Assembly (NCBI GenBank): GCA_963789885.1
Contig: CAWBNB010000033.1
Coordinates: forward strand, 1-64,000
Origin: DATEDA01 sp963789885
Lineage (GTDB): Bacteria; Pseudomonadota; Gammaproteobacteria; Burkholderiales; SG8-39
Direction of reading: 5' to 3'
DNA: 64,000 bases
Under the pieces are notes generated by a model. The model did no database searches, was not told the origin of the DNA, and saw only the letters and a program-made list of their open reading frames with translations. A program made the position numbers and the translations under genes. This document shows, in pieces, positions 42,669-51,152 of this stretch (positions are counted from its first letter, which is position 1; each line of letters begins with the position of its first letter).

Positions 42669-43037
42669 ATGAAACGCAACGATCGGGATCGCCAGCGCGC
42701 GATCTGGAATCTCGCCTTCGCCGCGGTGGCCGCGCTGATGCTCGGCGGCTGGACCGCGTCGCGGGCGCACGCTAGCCAGCTCGAGCTCAATATCCAGAAC
42801 GCGAGCGGCCGGCCGATCGTGCTCGTCTACGTGTCGCCCGCGACGGTCCGCAGCTGGGGTGACGACGTGCTCGGCCGGCCCGACCTGCCGAACGGCGAGA
42901 GCGCCCGGATCAGCCTGTCGGACCGGGCGCCCACCGCTTCCTGCCAGTGGGACGTCAAGTTCGTCTACCGCGGCGGGACGAGCGCGGTGAGCCGCGCCAA
43001 CCTCTGCAGCGGCGACCCGGTCATCGCGCCGCGCTGA
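42669..43037 (+). CDS. Exported small hypothetical protein
   Basis: 122 aa from ATG 42669. A charged start (MKRNDRDRQR) leads to a signal peptide or anchor (LAFAAVAALMLGGWTASRAHA). A short beta domain follows, 'ELNIQNASGRPIVLVYVSPATVRSWGDDVLG', with one Cys pair ('SCQWDV', 'NLCSGD'). The last 17 bases overlap the convergent FAD oxidoreductase gene. Family not recognised. Confidence 0.58.
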   Translation: MKRNDRDRQRAIWNLAFAAVAALMLGGWTASRAHASQLELNIQNASGRPIVLVYVSPATVRSWGDDVLGRPDLPNGESARISLSDRAPTASCQWDVKFVYRGGTSAVSRANLCSGDPVIAPR

Positions 43038-44463
43038 GCGCTCCATCGCGCAGGACCGCGCGGGCGGCGTTCGCGCCCGGCGCGCCCGCGATCCCTGCCC
43101 CCGGGTGCATCCCGGTGCCGCAGAGGTACAGCCCCGCGATCGGCGTGCGGTAGCGCGCGAGCGCCGGAATCGGCCGCATCCACAATAGTTGGTCGAGCCC
43201 GAGCTCGGCCTGGTGTGCCTGGCCGCCGGGCCAGCCGTAGTCCCGCTCCAGATCGACCGGTGAGCGCACGCGCCGCTCCACGATCGACGCGCCGAGATGC
43301 GGGGCGAGCGCCCGGACCACGAGCTCGCCGAGCTCGGCGCAGCGCGCATCGTCCCACCGGCCCTCGGCCAGGTCGTAGGGCGTGTACTGCACGTGCACCT
43401 CGACGCGCGCGCCGTCGCTCGTCGCCTCGAGCCAGGGCGCCCTCGAGACCCGGCCGTACTTCGCGTCGTCGTGCGCGCGCTCGAGGTGATCGAGCGAGGG
43501 CGCGAGCACCAGGGTTGCGAAGCCTGGCGACCGGTCGAGCGTGAGCGTCACCCGGGCGACCACGCCGCGCGCGCGGATCGCACGCACCGCACGCACGAGG
43601 GCCGGGTCGAGCCACCCCGGATCGACGAGCTCGAGCAGCGTGCGCTTCGGGTCGGCGCCGGAGATGACGATCGCCGCCGCGATCTCTTCACCGCTGGCGA
43701 GGACGACGCCGGTGGCGCGCCCCTCGTGCACGTCGATGCGCACGACTTCCGCTCCGGGGCGGATCTGGATGCCCGGCAGGCCGGCGAGCGCGCGCCGGAA
43801 GTTCGAGCGCGGCGGGCGGAAGACACCGGGCGGGCTGCCGACGTGGCGATGCAGCAGACCGAACGCGGTCCCCCCCGAGCGCGGACCCTGCGCGAGATGC
43901 ATGACGCCCGCCGCCGCGAGCACGCCCTTCAACGCGTCGCTCTCGAACCAGTCGTCGAGGAGATCCGCGACCGGCATCGGGAGCGTGCGGAGCAGGTCCT
44001 CGATGCCCTGTCGCCCGAGGCCGCGCGCGCGCAGCGCAAGGCCGGCCAGCTGCGCGAGGTCGCGGGTCCCGCGCGCGAGCGGTTCGGGCGGCGGCGCGAG
44101 ATACATCGATTCGAGCAGCCGCGCGAGGCGCGCCATCCGCTCGCAGAACCCTGGCCAGTTCGCCGCGTCCCCAGGGCTCAGGGCGCGGATCGACTCGGCG
44201 GAGCGCGCGACGTCGTTCCAGAGCTCGAGGCGGCCGCCGTCGGGCAGCGGCACGGTCGCCCACGGATCCGCGCGGACGATCTCCAGGCCCCGCCCCGCCA
44301 GGCCGAGCTCGCGCACGATCGGCTCCGGCACCCAGCCGATGCCGGCCGGCGCGTCGTCGGCGGTCGGCGTGAGGACGAGGACGCGATGCCCGGTGCGCGC
44401 GAGGTAGTGGGCCGCGACCAGCTCGTTCGCGCCCGCTCCGATGACGACCGCCGGCGCGCTCAC
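43021..44463 (-). CDS. Phytoene-desaturase-like FAD/NAD(P)-dependent oxidoreductase
   Basis: 480 aa. The N-terminal FAD fold is 'AVVIGAGANELVAAHYLARTGHRVLVL', and the C-terminal FAD cap is 'AGLYLCGTGMHPGAGIAGAPGANAARAVL'. Between them is 'LLHRHVGSPPGVFRPPRSN'. It belongs to the bacterial COG1233 group rather than carotenoid enzymes, since no carotenoid genes are near. Its closest relative in the window is the frameshifted gene at 49571-51152. It is downstream of a LivK-type receptor gene by nine bases and cotranscribed. Confidence 0.83.
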   Translation of the reverse strand: MSAPAVVIGAGANELVAAHYLARTGHRVLVLTPTADDAPAGIGWVPEPIVRELGLAGRGLEIVRADPWATVPLPDGGRLELWNDVARSAESIRALSPGDAANWPGFCERMARLARLLESMYLAPPPEPLARGTRDLAQLAGLALRARGLGRQGIEDLLRTLPMPVADLLDDWFESDALKGVLAAAGVMHLAQGPRSGGTAFGLLHRHVGSPPGVFRPPRSNFRRALAGLPGIQIRPGAEVVRIDVHEGRATGVVLASGEEIAAAIVISGADPKRTLLELVDPGWLDPALVRAVRAIRARGVVARVTLTLDRSPGFATLVLAPSLDHLERAHDDAKYGRVSRAPWLEATSDGARVEVHVQYTPYDLAEGRWDDARCAELGELVVRALAPHLGASIVERRVRSPVDLERDYGWPGGQAHQAELGLDQLLWMRPIPALARYRTPIAGLYLCGTGMHPGAGIAGAPGANAARAVLRDGALSAAR

Positions 44464-44472
44464 GGTGACGCG

Positions 44473-45717
44473 TTACGGCTCCAGGTTCTTCGACACGGGA
44501 AAGTCGCGCGAGTAGACCGGGCTCGCGAGGAACGCCTTCGGGTCATAAGTCCAGAACTGGCTCACCTGCGGGTAGGTCTTTACCACGGTGTTCACCAGCT
44601 TCCCGCCCTTGCGCTCGACTTTCCGGATGTAGATGTTCATCACCGGGTTGCCGTACTCGTCCATCCGCCAGTCGCCGCGCGGATCCCTGACGGCGCCCGG
44701 GTTGCGGAGCGCCTTGATGAAGGCGTCCTTGTCCTCGACCTTGCCGTTCACCGCCTTCGCGGCCGCCTCGACGAGCGCGCCGGCGGAGTAGGCGCCGAGC
44801 GTGTAGTAGCCGGGATCGGCGCCGTACTCCTTGTTCACCGCCGCGACGAAGCGTGCGTTCTCCGGCGACTCGATGCCGGCGGCGTACCAGCCGCCGGTCA
44901 CGACGCCGAGGGCTTCGTCGCCCATCTGCTTCAGGATCCCCTCGTCGGCGGTGGTCATGCTGCCGAGCACCGGGAGCTTCATGCCGAATTCCTTGTACTG
45001 CTTGAGGAACCGGAACCCGTTCGCGCCGGCGAAGCCGGCGTAGACCGCGTCGACATTGGGCTTGATCTGCGCGATGTACGTGCCGTAATCGGGCACGTTG
45101 AGCGGCGACCAGAGCTTCTGCACCACCTTGCCGCCGTTGTCCTCGAACACCCGCTGGAACCCGGCCGCGGTCTCGTGGCCGTAGGCGAAGTCGTCGGCGA
45201 TGATCACCACCCGCTTGTAGCCGAGGTCCTTCGCCGCGTACTCGCCGAGCGCGTGGTTCGGCTGCGCGGAGCTCGCCGCGCTGCGGGTGAACCAGGGGTT
45301 CGACTTGCGCTGCGTCAGGTCCTCCGCCGCGGCCGAGCAGGAGACGATCGGCGTCTTCGTCTGGCGGATGTAGTCGTCGATCGCGATCGCCTCGAACGCG
45401 GCGAGCGGGCCGATGATGACGTGCACCTTGTTCCGCTCGACGAGGTCCTGGGTCTTGGTGCGGGCGCCCGCCGGGTTGCCGCCGGTGTCCGCGATGATCA
45501 GCTCGACTTTCCGCCCGGCGATCGTGTTGTTGCGCTCCTTGAGGAAGAGCAGGATGCCTTCCTCCATCTGCTTCCCGCCGGCGGCGAGCGGACCGGTGCG
45601 CACGGTCAGGAAACCGATCCGGATCGGCTCGCCTTGCGCAGCCGCAGGCGCGGGCAGCGCGGCGAGCGGCGCGACGGCGAGCGCAGCGAGCAGGGCACGG
45701 ACGAAGTTGCGACGCAT
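44473..45717 (-). CDS. LivK-type ABC receptor without adjacent transporter genes
   Basis: 414 aa from ATG 45717 (AGGAGCC site, signal peptide ending APAAAQGE); the frame is open up to 45816 without coding character. It has a Peripla_BP_6 fold: 'IRIGFLTVRTGPLAAGGKQMEEGI', 'VIIADDFAYGHETAAGFQRVFEDNGG' and 'PLNVPDYGTYIAQI'. Related receptors bind aromatic acids, amides or amino acids. It is followed at once by the FAD oxidoreductase gene, suggesting that the pair handles one compound. Confidence 0.88.
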   Translation of the reverse strand: MRRNFVRALLAALAVAPLAALPAPAAAQGEPIRIGFLTVRTGPLAAGGKQMEEGILLFLKERNNTIAGRKVELIIADTGGNPAGARTKTQDLVERNKVHVIIGPLAAFEAIAIDDYIRQTKTPIVSCSAAAEDLTQRKSNPWFTRSAASSAQPNHALGEYAAKDLGYKRVVIIADDFAYGHETAAGFQRVFEDNGGKVVQKLWSPLNVPDYGTYIAQIKPNVDAVYAGFAGANGFRFLKQYKEFGMKLPVLGSMTTADEGILKQMGDEALGVVTGGWYAAGIESPENARFVAAVNKEYGADPGYYTLGAYSAGALVEAAAKAVNGKVEDKDAFIKALRNPGAVRDPRGDWRMDEYGNPVMNIYIRKVERKGGKLVNTVVKTYPQVSQFWTYDPKAFLASPVYSRDFPVSKNLEP

Positions 45718-45825
45718 TGGAAGGCTCCTCTGGTTTGAGCTGGCGTAGCGCGCGTCTGGTGGCGCGAGTGCGGCGGTTAGGCTAGCAGCCTTCTCCGGGA
45801 TGTCAACTCGACGCATCGCGCCCGG

Positions 45826-46560
45826 CTAGCGCGGATCGCGCTGCTCGATCACCGCCACCCACGGCCGGTCGTCGCGCGCGAGCAGCAACCCGCGCTCGTC
45901 CACCGGGAAGCGGGCGAGCGCCACGGTGTCGCCCACGTTCCCGCCCACGACCTCGATCCCGCCCCCGTTCGCGTTCACGACCAGGTCGCAGTGGTAGGGA
46001 CCGCGGCGCAGCGAGGCGAAGTCGGTGACGGCGTCCGACCGGGAGACGCACACCAGATCGCCGACCCGCGGCGCGTACGCGCGCGGATCGCGCGCGACGA
46101 ACCGCGCACCGCCGCCGGCCGCGAGAAACCGCTCGATGTAGTCCCAGTGCAGGACGGTGGGCGGGAACTCGTCCGGCGTCAGGCCGGCGCTCCGCGCGAG
46201 CCACGAGATGAACGCCGCGGACCAGGGTTCCAGCTCGCCCTGGTCGCCGACGATCGGTGAGCGGCTCACCGCGTACCAGTACATGAGCACCCGCGACAGC
46301 ACCGCGGGCTGCGCTTCGTGCGTCGCCGACCCCTCGAACGCGACCTGTGGGGTGCCGTTCGCGTCCCATACGACGACCGCGCGACCGAAGAGCTCCCACT
46401 CCTGCTGCGCGAGGAAGACCATACGCGCGCGCATGCTGGGGACGGCGAAATTGGGCACGATCGAGGCGTTCGGCGTCAGCGGCGGCGGCCCGAGCGGGCG
46501 CGTGGTCGTGCAGCCGGCGGCGAGCAGCGCGGCACCGAGGAGGAGGGGTACGAGTCGCAT
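45826..46560 (-). CDS. DUF2272-like lipoprotein
   Basis: 244 aa from ATG 46560 (GGTTTCC gap, GGAAAC upstream). The lipobox is ALLAAGC at residues about 11-17. The domain contains 'WELFGRAVVVWDANG', 'EPWSAAFISWLARSAGLTPDEFPP', 'HWDYIERFLAAGG', 'RVGDLVCVSRSD' and 'GPYHCDLVVNANGGGIEVVGGNVGD', a pattern like DUF2272 / CHAP-related cell-wall proteins, with Cys, His and Asn that could form a catalytic set. A role on peptidoglycan is possible but unproven. Confidence 0.72.
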   Translation of the reverse strand: MRLVPLLLGAALLAAGCTTTRPLGPPPLTPNASIVPNFAVPSMRARMVFLAQQEWELFGRAVVVWDANGTPQVAFEGSATHEAQPAVLSRVLMYWYAVSRSPIVGDQGELEPWSAAFISWLARSAGLTPDEFPPTVLHWDYIERFLAAGGGARFVARDPRAYAPRVGDLVCVSRSDAVTDFASLRRGPYHCDLVVNANGGGIEVVGGNVGDTVALARFPVDERGLLLARDDRPWVAVIEQRDPR

Positions 46561-46664
46561 AAAGGTTTCCGATGGGCCGAGAGCCCGTATTTTTCGGCCG
46601 CCCATCGCTCACCCGCACGCGGGGCTTCGCGCGCACCGACTCGCGTGATTGACCGCTGTCCTTT

Positions 46665-46677
46665 GTTTAGGGTAAAC
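46665..46677. promoter_or_regulatory. Short inverted repeat and possible promoter before sorAB
   Basis: GTTTA-GGG-TAAAC forms a small perfect inverted repeat 54 bp before the sulfite dehydrogenase ATG, just past a TTGACC at 46649-46654 that could be a -35 element. Weak support only. Confidence 0.35.
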
Positions 46678-46730
46678 CCCAATCGACGGGAATGGGGAGT
46701 TTGAGGCCCAATCCCATTTAGGAGGAGGCC

Positions 46731-47999
46731 ATGAAGATCAACTCGAAAACATTGACTGTGAACAGCCCATCGCGGCGCCGGATCATCGCCGGCGCGGCCG
46801 GCGCGGGCGCACTCACCGCGCTCGGGCTTTCGCGCGCGTTCGCCGGGCCGGTCGGCAGCATGGCGGCGCTCGGCTTCGCCGAGCTGCCCGACGGCACGCT
46901 CGCCGAGCAGACGCTCTTCGCGCTGCCCGGGAAGGTGCCGCTGATCAAGAAGACCTTCCGGCCGCCCAACTTCGAGACGCCGGTGAAGTACTTCCGCACC
47001 GCGATCACGCCGAACGACGCGTTCTTCGTGCGCTATCACCTCGCGGGCATCCCGGAAGTGAACGCGCGCGACTGGTCGCTGACCGTCGCCGGCGACAGCG
47101 CCGAGCGCACGCTCAAGTTCACGCTGGCCCAGCTGCGCAAGGAGCTGGCCGCCGCCGAGATCACGGCGGTATGCCAGTGCTCGGGGAGCCGCCGCGGGCT
47201 GTTCGAGCCGCACGTCGCCGGGGTCGAGTGGGGCGTCGGCGCGATGGGGAACGCGGTCTGGCGCGGCATACGCCTGAAGGACGTGCTCGCGAGGGCCGGC
47301 GTCAAGGCGGGCGCCGTCGAGGTGGTGTTCGACGGTGCCGACCACGCCCCGCTCGAGAAGACGCCGGACTTCGTGAAGTCGCTCCCGGTCGAGGTGGCCC
47401 TCGACCCGAACACGCTCATCGCCTTCGAGATGAATGGCAAGCCGCTGCCGCACTGGAACGGCGGGCCGGCGCGCCTCGTCGTCCCGGGGTGGACCGGCAC
47501 CTATTGGGTCAAGCAGCTCTCCCGGATCAGCGTCGTCTCGAAGCCCGAGTCGAACTTCTGGATGAGCACCGCGTACCGGCTGCCGCGCGGGCTGTTCAAG
47601 ACGCCGACCTTCAAGTCGCAGCTGTACTCGCCGAACGAGCCGATCACCACCATGGTGGTGAACTCGCTCATCACCTCGCTCGAGAACGGTCAGCAGATCC
47701 CGCACGGCAAGCCGATCGAGGTGCAGGGCATCGCCTGGGACGGCGGCTCCGGGATCGCGCGGGTGGAGGTCTCCACCGATCTCGGCGCGAGCTGGCAGGC
47801 GGCGAAGCTCGGGAAGGACCTCGGGCGCTTCTCGTTCCGGGAGTTCGCACTGTCGGTGCCGACCAGGGAACCCGGCGCGCGGGTGGTGATGGCGCGGGCG
47901 ACGGGAAACTCCGGCGAGACGCAGGTCGAGCGCCTGATCTTCAATCCCGCCGGCTATCACCACAACGTGATCCAGCGCCTGTACGTCGAGATCGCGTGA
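46731..47999 (+). CDS. sorA: Sulfite dehydrogenase molybdopterin subunit (SorA/SoxC-like)
   Basis: 422 aa. The Tat leader is SRRRIIAGAAGAGALTALGL. The sulfite oxidase fold is shown by 'VRYHLAGIPEVNARDWSL', the Mo-ligand Cys150 in VCQCSGSRRG, 'GAMGNAVWRGIRLKDVL', 'RLVVPGWTGTYWVKQLSRI' and the C-terminal dimer domain from about residue 300 ('GIAWDGGSGIARVEVSTDLGASWQ'). It oxidises sulfite in the periplasm and passes electrons to the cytochrome encoded next. AGGAGG precedes ATG 46731. SoxC-like sulfane dehydrogenase is a less likely reading, since no other sox gene is near. Confidence 0.88.
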   Translation: MKINSKTLTVNSPSRRRIIAGAAGAGALTALGLSRAFAGPVGSMAALGFAELPDGTLAEQTLFALPGKVPLIKKTFRPPNFETPVKYFRTAITPNDAFFVRYHLAGIPEVNARDWSLTVAGDSAERTLKFTLAQLRKELAAAEITAVCQCSGSRRGLFEPHVAGVEWGVGAMGNAVWRGIRLKDVLARAGVKAGAVEVVFDGADHAPLEKTPDFVKSLPVEVALDPNTLIAFEMNGKPLPHWNGGPARLVVPGWTGTYWVKQLSRISVVSKPESNFWMSTAYRLPRGLFKTPTFKSQLYSPNEPITTMVVNSLITSLENGQQIPHGKPIEVQGIAWDGGSGIARVEVSTDLGASWQAAKLGKDLGRFSFREFALSVPTREPGARVVMARATGNSGETQVERLIFNPAGYHHNVIQRLYVEIA

Positions 48000-48010
48000 G
48001 GAGACCCACG

Positions 48011-48298
48011 ATGCGAACCCTCGTTTTCGTTCTCGGGCTCTCGGTCGCGGCCGTGGCGCTGGCGCAGGAGTCGAAGGTCCAGCTCGTGGACGCGCCGGGC
48101 AAGGACAAGGCGATGCAGTGCATCGCGTGCCACAGCGTCGACTACATCCAGATGAACTCGAAGTTCATGGACAAGGCCGGCTGGACGGCGTCGGTCAACA
48201 AGATGATCAAGGTGTTCGGCGCGCCGATTCCGGAGAGCGACGTCGAGCCGATCGCGACCTACCTCGCGCAGCACTACGGCAAGGCGCCGGCGAAGTAG
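48011..48298 (+). CDS. sorB: SorB-type cytochrome c subunit
   Basis: 95 aa; signal peptide ends near ALAQE. One haem site, CIACH (residues about 37-41, 'AMQCIACHSVDYIQ'), with Met residues in 'KMIKVFGAPIPESD' as possible sixth ligands. The size and place behind the SorA-like gene (11 bp) fit the SorB electron acceptor of periplasmic sulfite dehydrogenase. Confidence 0.87.
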   Translation: MRTLVFVLGLSVAAVALAQESKVQLVDAPGKDKAMQCIACHSVDYIQMNSKFMDKAGWTASVNKMIKVFGAPIPESDVEPIATYLAQHYGKAPAK

Positions 48299-48340
48299 GC
48301 GCGGGGCCTGGCGGCGCGGCGGGTCCGTCCCCGCCGCGCG

Positions 48341-49564
48341 TCAGCGTTTTGGCGCGCGAAAGTCGCCGCGCTCGAGCAGCCACGAAGCCGCGAAGCCGAA
48401 CACGAGCCCCCAGAACGGTGCGCCGATGTTGAGGATCGCCACGTCGGCCACCGTCACGAGGAACGTCACCAGCGCGCCGAGCGTGAACCGGTCCCTGAAC
48501 GAGATCGTGAACGCCGTCTGGAGCACCCGCAGCATCGCGAGCCCGGCGAGCGCCGCGATGAACGCCTTTGGCGTCGCGAGCATCAGCCCGACGAACAGCG
48601 GCGAGGCGAGGCCGAAGCCGAGCGCGAGGATGCCGACCAGGATGCCGGCGATGTAGTGCCGGGACTTCTCGCCCGCTGCCGAGATGATCGCGTTCACCGG
48701 CCCGGTGAGGCAGGTCGATACCGTCCCTACGAACGAGGTGACGATCGAGCCGGCCCCGCAGGCCACGGTTATCGCGTTGATCGGCGGCTGATGCCCGGCG
48801 GCGCGGAGGATCGCGATGCCCTGGCCGTTCTGCACCACGAGCACGGTGATCGCCAGCGGGACGACGAGCTCCAGCATCGCCGGCCAGGAAAGCGCCGGCA
48901 CGTACAGGTTCGGGCGCGCGAGGCTCCAGGCCTGCGCGCCCGACGGGTCGAAGCGGCCGAGCGCGGCGACCAGCGCAACGCCGACTATTAGCGCGCCGAT
49001 CAGCGGCGGCATGATCCGGCCGAGCCGCGGCCACGCGCTGAGGCCGACGAACGTCGCGGCCATCGGGGCGGCGATCCAGAAGTCGTCGCGGACCGCGTAG
49101 ACGAGATCGAGCCCGAAGCGGAGGAATACCCCCGCCACCATTCCCATCACGATCGGCATCGGCACCGCTTCCATCGCCCGCCGCACCCAGCCGGAGAGGC
49201 CGAGGAGCAGCATGAGGACGCCGGTCGCGAGGAACGCGCCGACCACCTCGGGGAAGGTCAGGTGCCCGAGCGCCGGGCCGACGAGCACCGTCCCCGGGAT
49301 CGTCCAGAAGAACACGAGCGGCTGGCGGTACAGCCAGGAGAAGCCGATGCTGATGAGCCCGTTCACGAAGAACGAGCCGAAGATCCAGGACGAGAGGTCC
49401 GACGCGGTCAGGCCGCCGCGCGTCCCGACCGCGAGGATGATCGCGACCGGTCCCGACGCCGCGAAGATGAACCCGACCAGCGCGTTGACGGCGTAGACGC
49501 CGCCGAGGTCGGCGAGCGCCTCTCCGGGAGAAGGCGGCGGCGCGGCTGGCTTCTCGAGCGGCAT
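48341..49564 (-). CDS. BenE-family benzoate/H+ symporter
   Basis: 407 aa with 11-12 hydrophobic segments. Typical blocks are 'NALVGFIFAASGPVAIILAVG', 'SWLYRQPLVFFWTIPGTVLVGPAL', 'GMVAGVFLRFGLDLV', 'VLVVQNGQGIAILRAAGHQPPINAIT' and 'LTGPVNAI'. The family takes up benzoate or related aromatics. It is last in the operon GcvT-like / FAD oxidoreductase / BenE, six bases after the preceding stop. Confidence 0.86.
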   Translation of the reverse strand: MPLEKPAAPPPSPGEALADLGGVYAVNALVGFIFAASGPVAIILAVGTRGGLTASDLSSWIFGSFFVNGLISIGFSWLYRQPLVFFWTIPGTVLVGPALGHLTFPEVVGAFLATGVLMLLLGLSGWVRRAMEAVPMPIVMGMVAGVFLRFGLDLVYAVRDDFWIAAPMAATFVGLSAWPRLGRIMPPLIGALIVGVALVAALGRFDPSGAQAWSLARPNLYVPALSWPAMLELVVPLAITVLVVQNGQGIAILRAAGHQPPINAITVACGAGSIVTSFVGTVSTCLTGPVNAIISAAGEKSRHYIAGILVGILALGFGLASPLFVGLMLATPKAFIAALAGLAMLRVLQTAFTISFRDRFTLGALVTFLVTVADVAILNIGAPFWGLVFGFAASWLLERGDFRAPKR

Positions 49565-49570
49565 CGGCGC

Positions 49571-51152
49571 CTAGAGTTTCGCACGCAGGATCGCGAGCGC
49601 GGCGAGCCGGCCGGGGGCACCCATCACCCCGCCACCCGGGTGTGTGCCCGAGCCGCACTGCCAGAGCCCGGCGACCGGCGTCCGGAACTTCGCCCATTCC
49701 GGCACCGGCCGGAGGCAAAACATCTGCTGCAGGCTGAGCTCGCCGTGGAAGATGTTGCCCTCGGTGATGCCGACGACGCGCTCGATGTCGGCCGGAGTCA
49801 CCACCTGGCGGTGCAGGATCGCGCCCTTGAGGTTCGGCGCGTACTCGGCGAGCGTGTCGATCACCGCGTCGCCGAACGCCTCGCGCCGCGCGTCGGTCCA
49901 GCCGCCCTTGAGATCGTAGGGCGCGTACTGCGCGAAGATCGACATCACGTGCTTGCCGGGCGGCGCCATGCCGGGATCGATCATCGACGGGATCACGATG
50001 TCCAGGTACGGGCGGCGCGAGAACTCGCCGTACTTCGCCTCGTCGTAGGCGCGCTCGAGATAGTCGACGCTCGGGCTGATCGAAATGGCGCCGCGGTGAT
50101 GGGCGCCGCGCCCGGGGAGGCAAGCGAAGTCCGGGAGCTCGCCGAGCGCGAGATTCACCTTGGCCGATGCGCCGCGGAACCGGAACCGGCGGATCCCTTG
50201 CGCGAACTCGCCGGGCAGATGCTTCTCGCCGACGAGCTCGAGGAACGTGCGCCGCGGATCGGCGTTGGACAACACCAGGCTGCGCCCGGATCTCGTCGCC
50301 GTTGGCGAGCGCCACGCCGGTCGCGCGCCCGTTCTCGACCAGCACGTGCGCGACCGGCGCCTCGGTGCGGATTTCCGCGCCGGCGGCCCGCGCCGCGGCG
50401 GCGATCGCCGCGCTCACCGAGCCGTTGCCGCCCTTCGCGAATCCCCACGCGCGAAACACGCCGTCGAGCTCGCCCATGTAGTGGTGGAGCAGCACGTACG
50501 CGGTGCCGGGCGAGCGCGGGCCGAGGAGCGTGCCGATGATCCCGCTCGCCGACTTGGTGCCTTTGAGCGCCGGGGTCTCGAACCACTCGTCGAGATAGTC
50601 GGCGGCGCTCATCGTGAGCAGCTTGTGGAGCGTATGGAAGCGCTCGGGGCCGAGCCCGCGAAAGTATTTCGCCAGCCGCCACATGCCCGCGAGATCGCCG
50701 GGCGCGAGCGATGCGGGGTCGGGCGGAACCATGCCGAGGATCGGCTTCACCGCGCGCGCCATGAGGTGCATCAGGCGGCCGAACTCGTCGTAGGCCTCGG
50801 CGTCGCGCGGCGAGTGGCGCGCGAGCTCGCGCCGGTTCCGGTCGTGGTCGTTCCACTGCGCGAGGTAGTCGCCGTTCGGTAGCGGGGTCAGCGTGCTCTC
50901 GAGCGGCAGCACGTGCAGGCCGTGCCGCGGCAGGTCGAGGTCGCGGATGATCTCCGGCCGCAGCAGGCTGACGACGTAGGAGAACACCGAAAACGTGAAG
51001 CCCGGGAAGATCTGCTCGCTCATCGCCGCGCCGCCGACGCGTTCGCGCCGCTCTAGGACGACGACGCGCTTCCCCGCGCGGGCGAGGTACGCGGCCGCGA
51101 CGAGGCCGTTGTGGCCGCCGCCGATGACGATCGCGTCGTAGCGGTCAGCCAC
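49571..51152 (-). pseudogene. Phytoene-desaturase-like FAD oxidoreductase with one frameshift
   Basis: From ATG 51152 it reads 'DAIVIGGGHNGLVAAAYLARAGKRVVVLERRERVGGAAMSEQIFPGF' and on to 'ALANGDEIRAQ'. Near 50279-50284 the frame slips; removing one C gives 'LVLSNADPRRTFLELVGEKHLPGEF' and the rest of the domain to 'GLWQCGSGTHPGGGVMGAPGRLAALAILRAKL'. Total length is a multiple of three plus one. The joined ~526-aa product is a full COG1233-type oxidoreductase. It overlaps the upstream GcvT-like gene by eight bases. Decay or consensus error; everything else looks intact. Confidence 0.86.

Noticed and set aside
48207..51152. A 981-codon minus-strand open frame
   Set aside because: Its first third is the FAD oxidoreductase; the rest, after the frameshift, is low-complexity reading over the true frame and over BenE.
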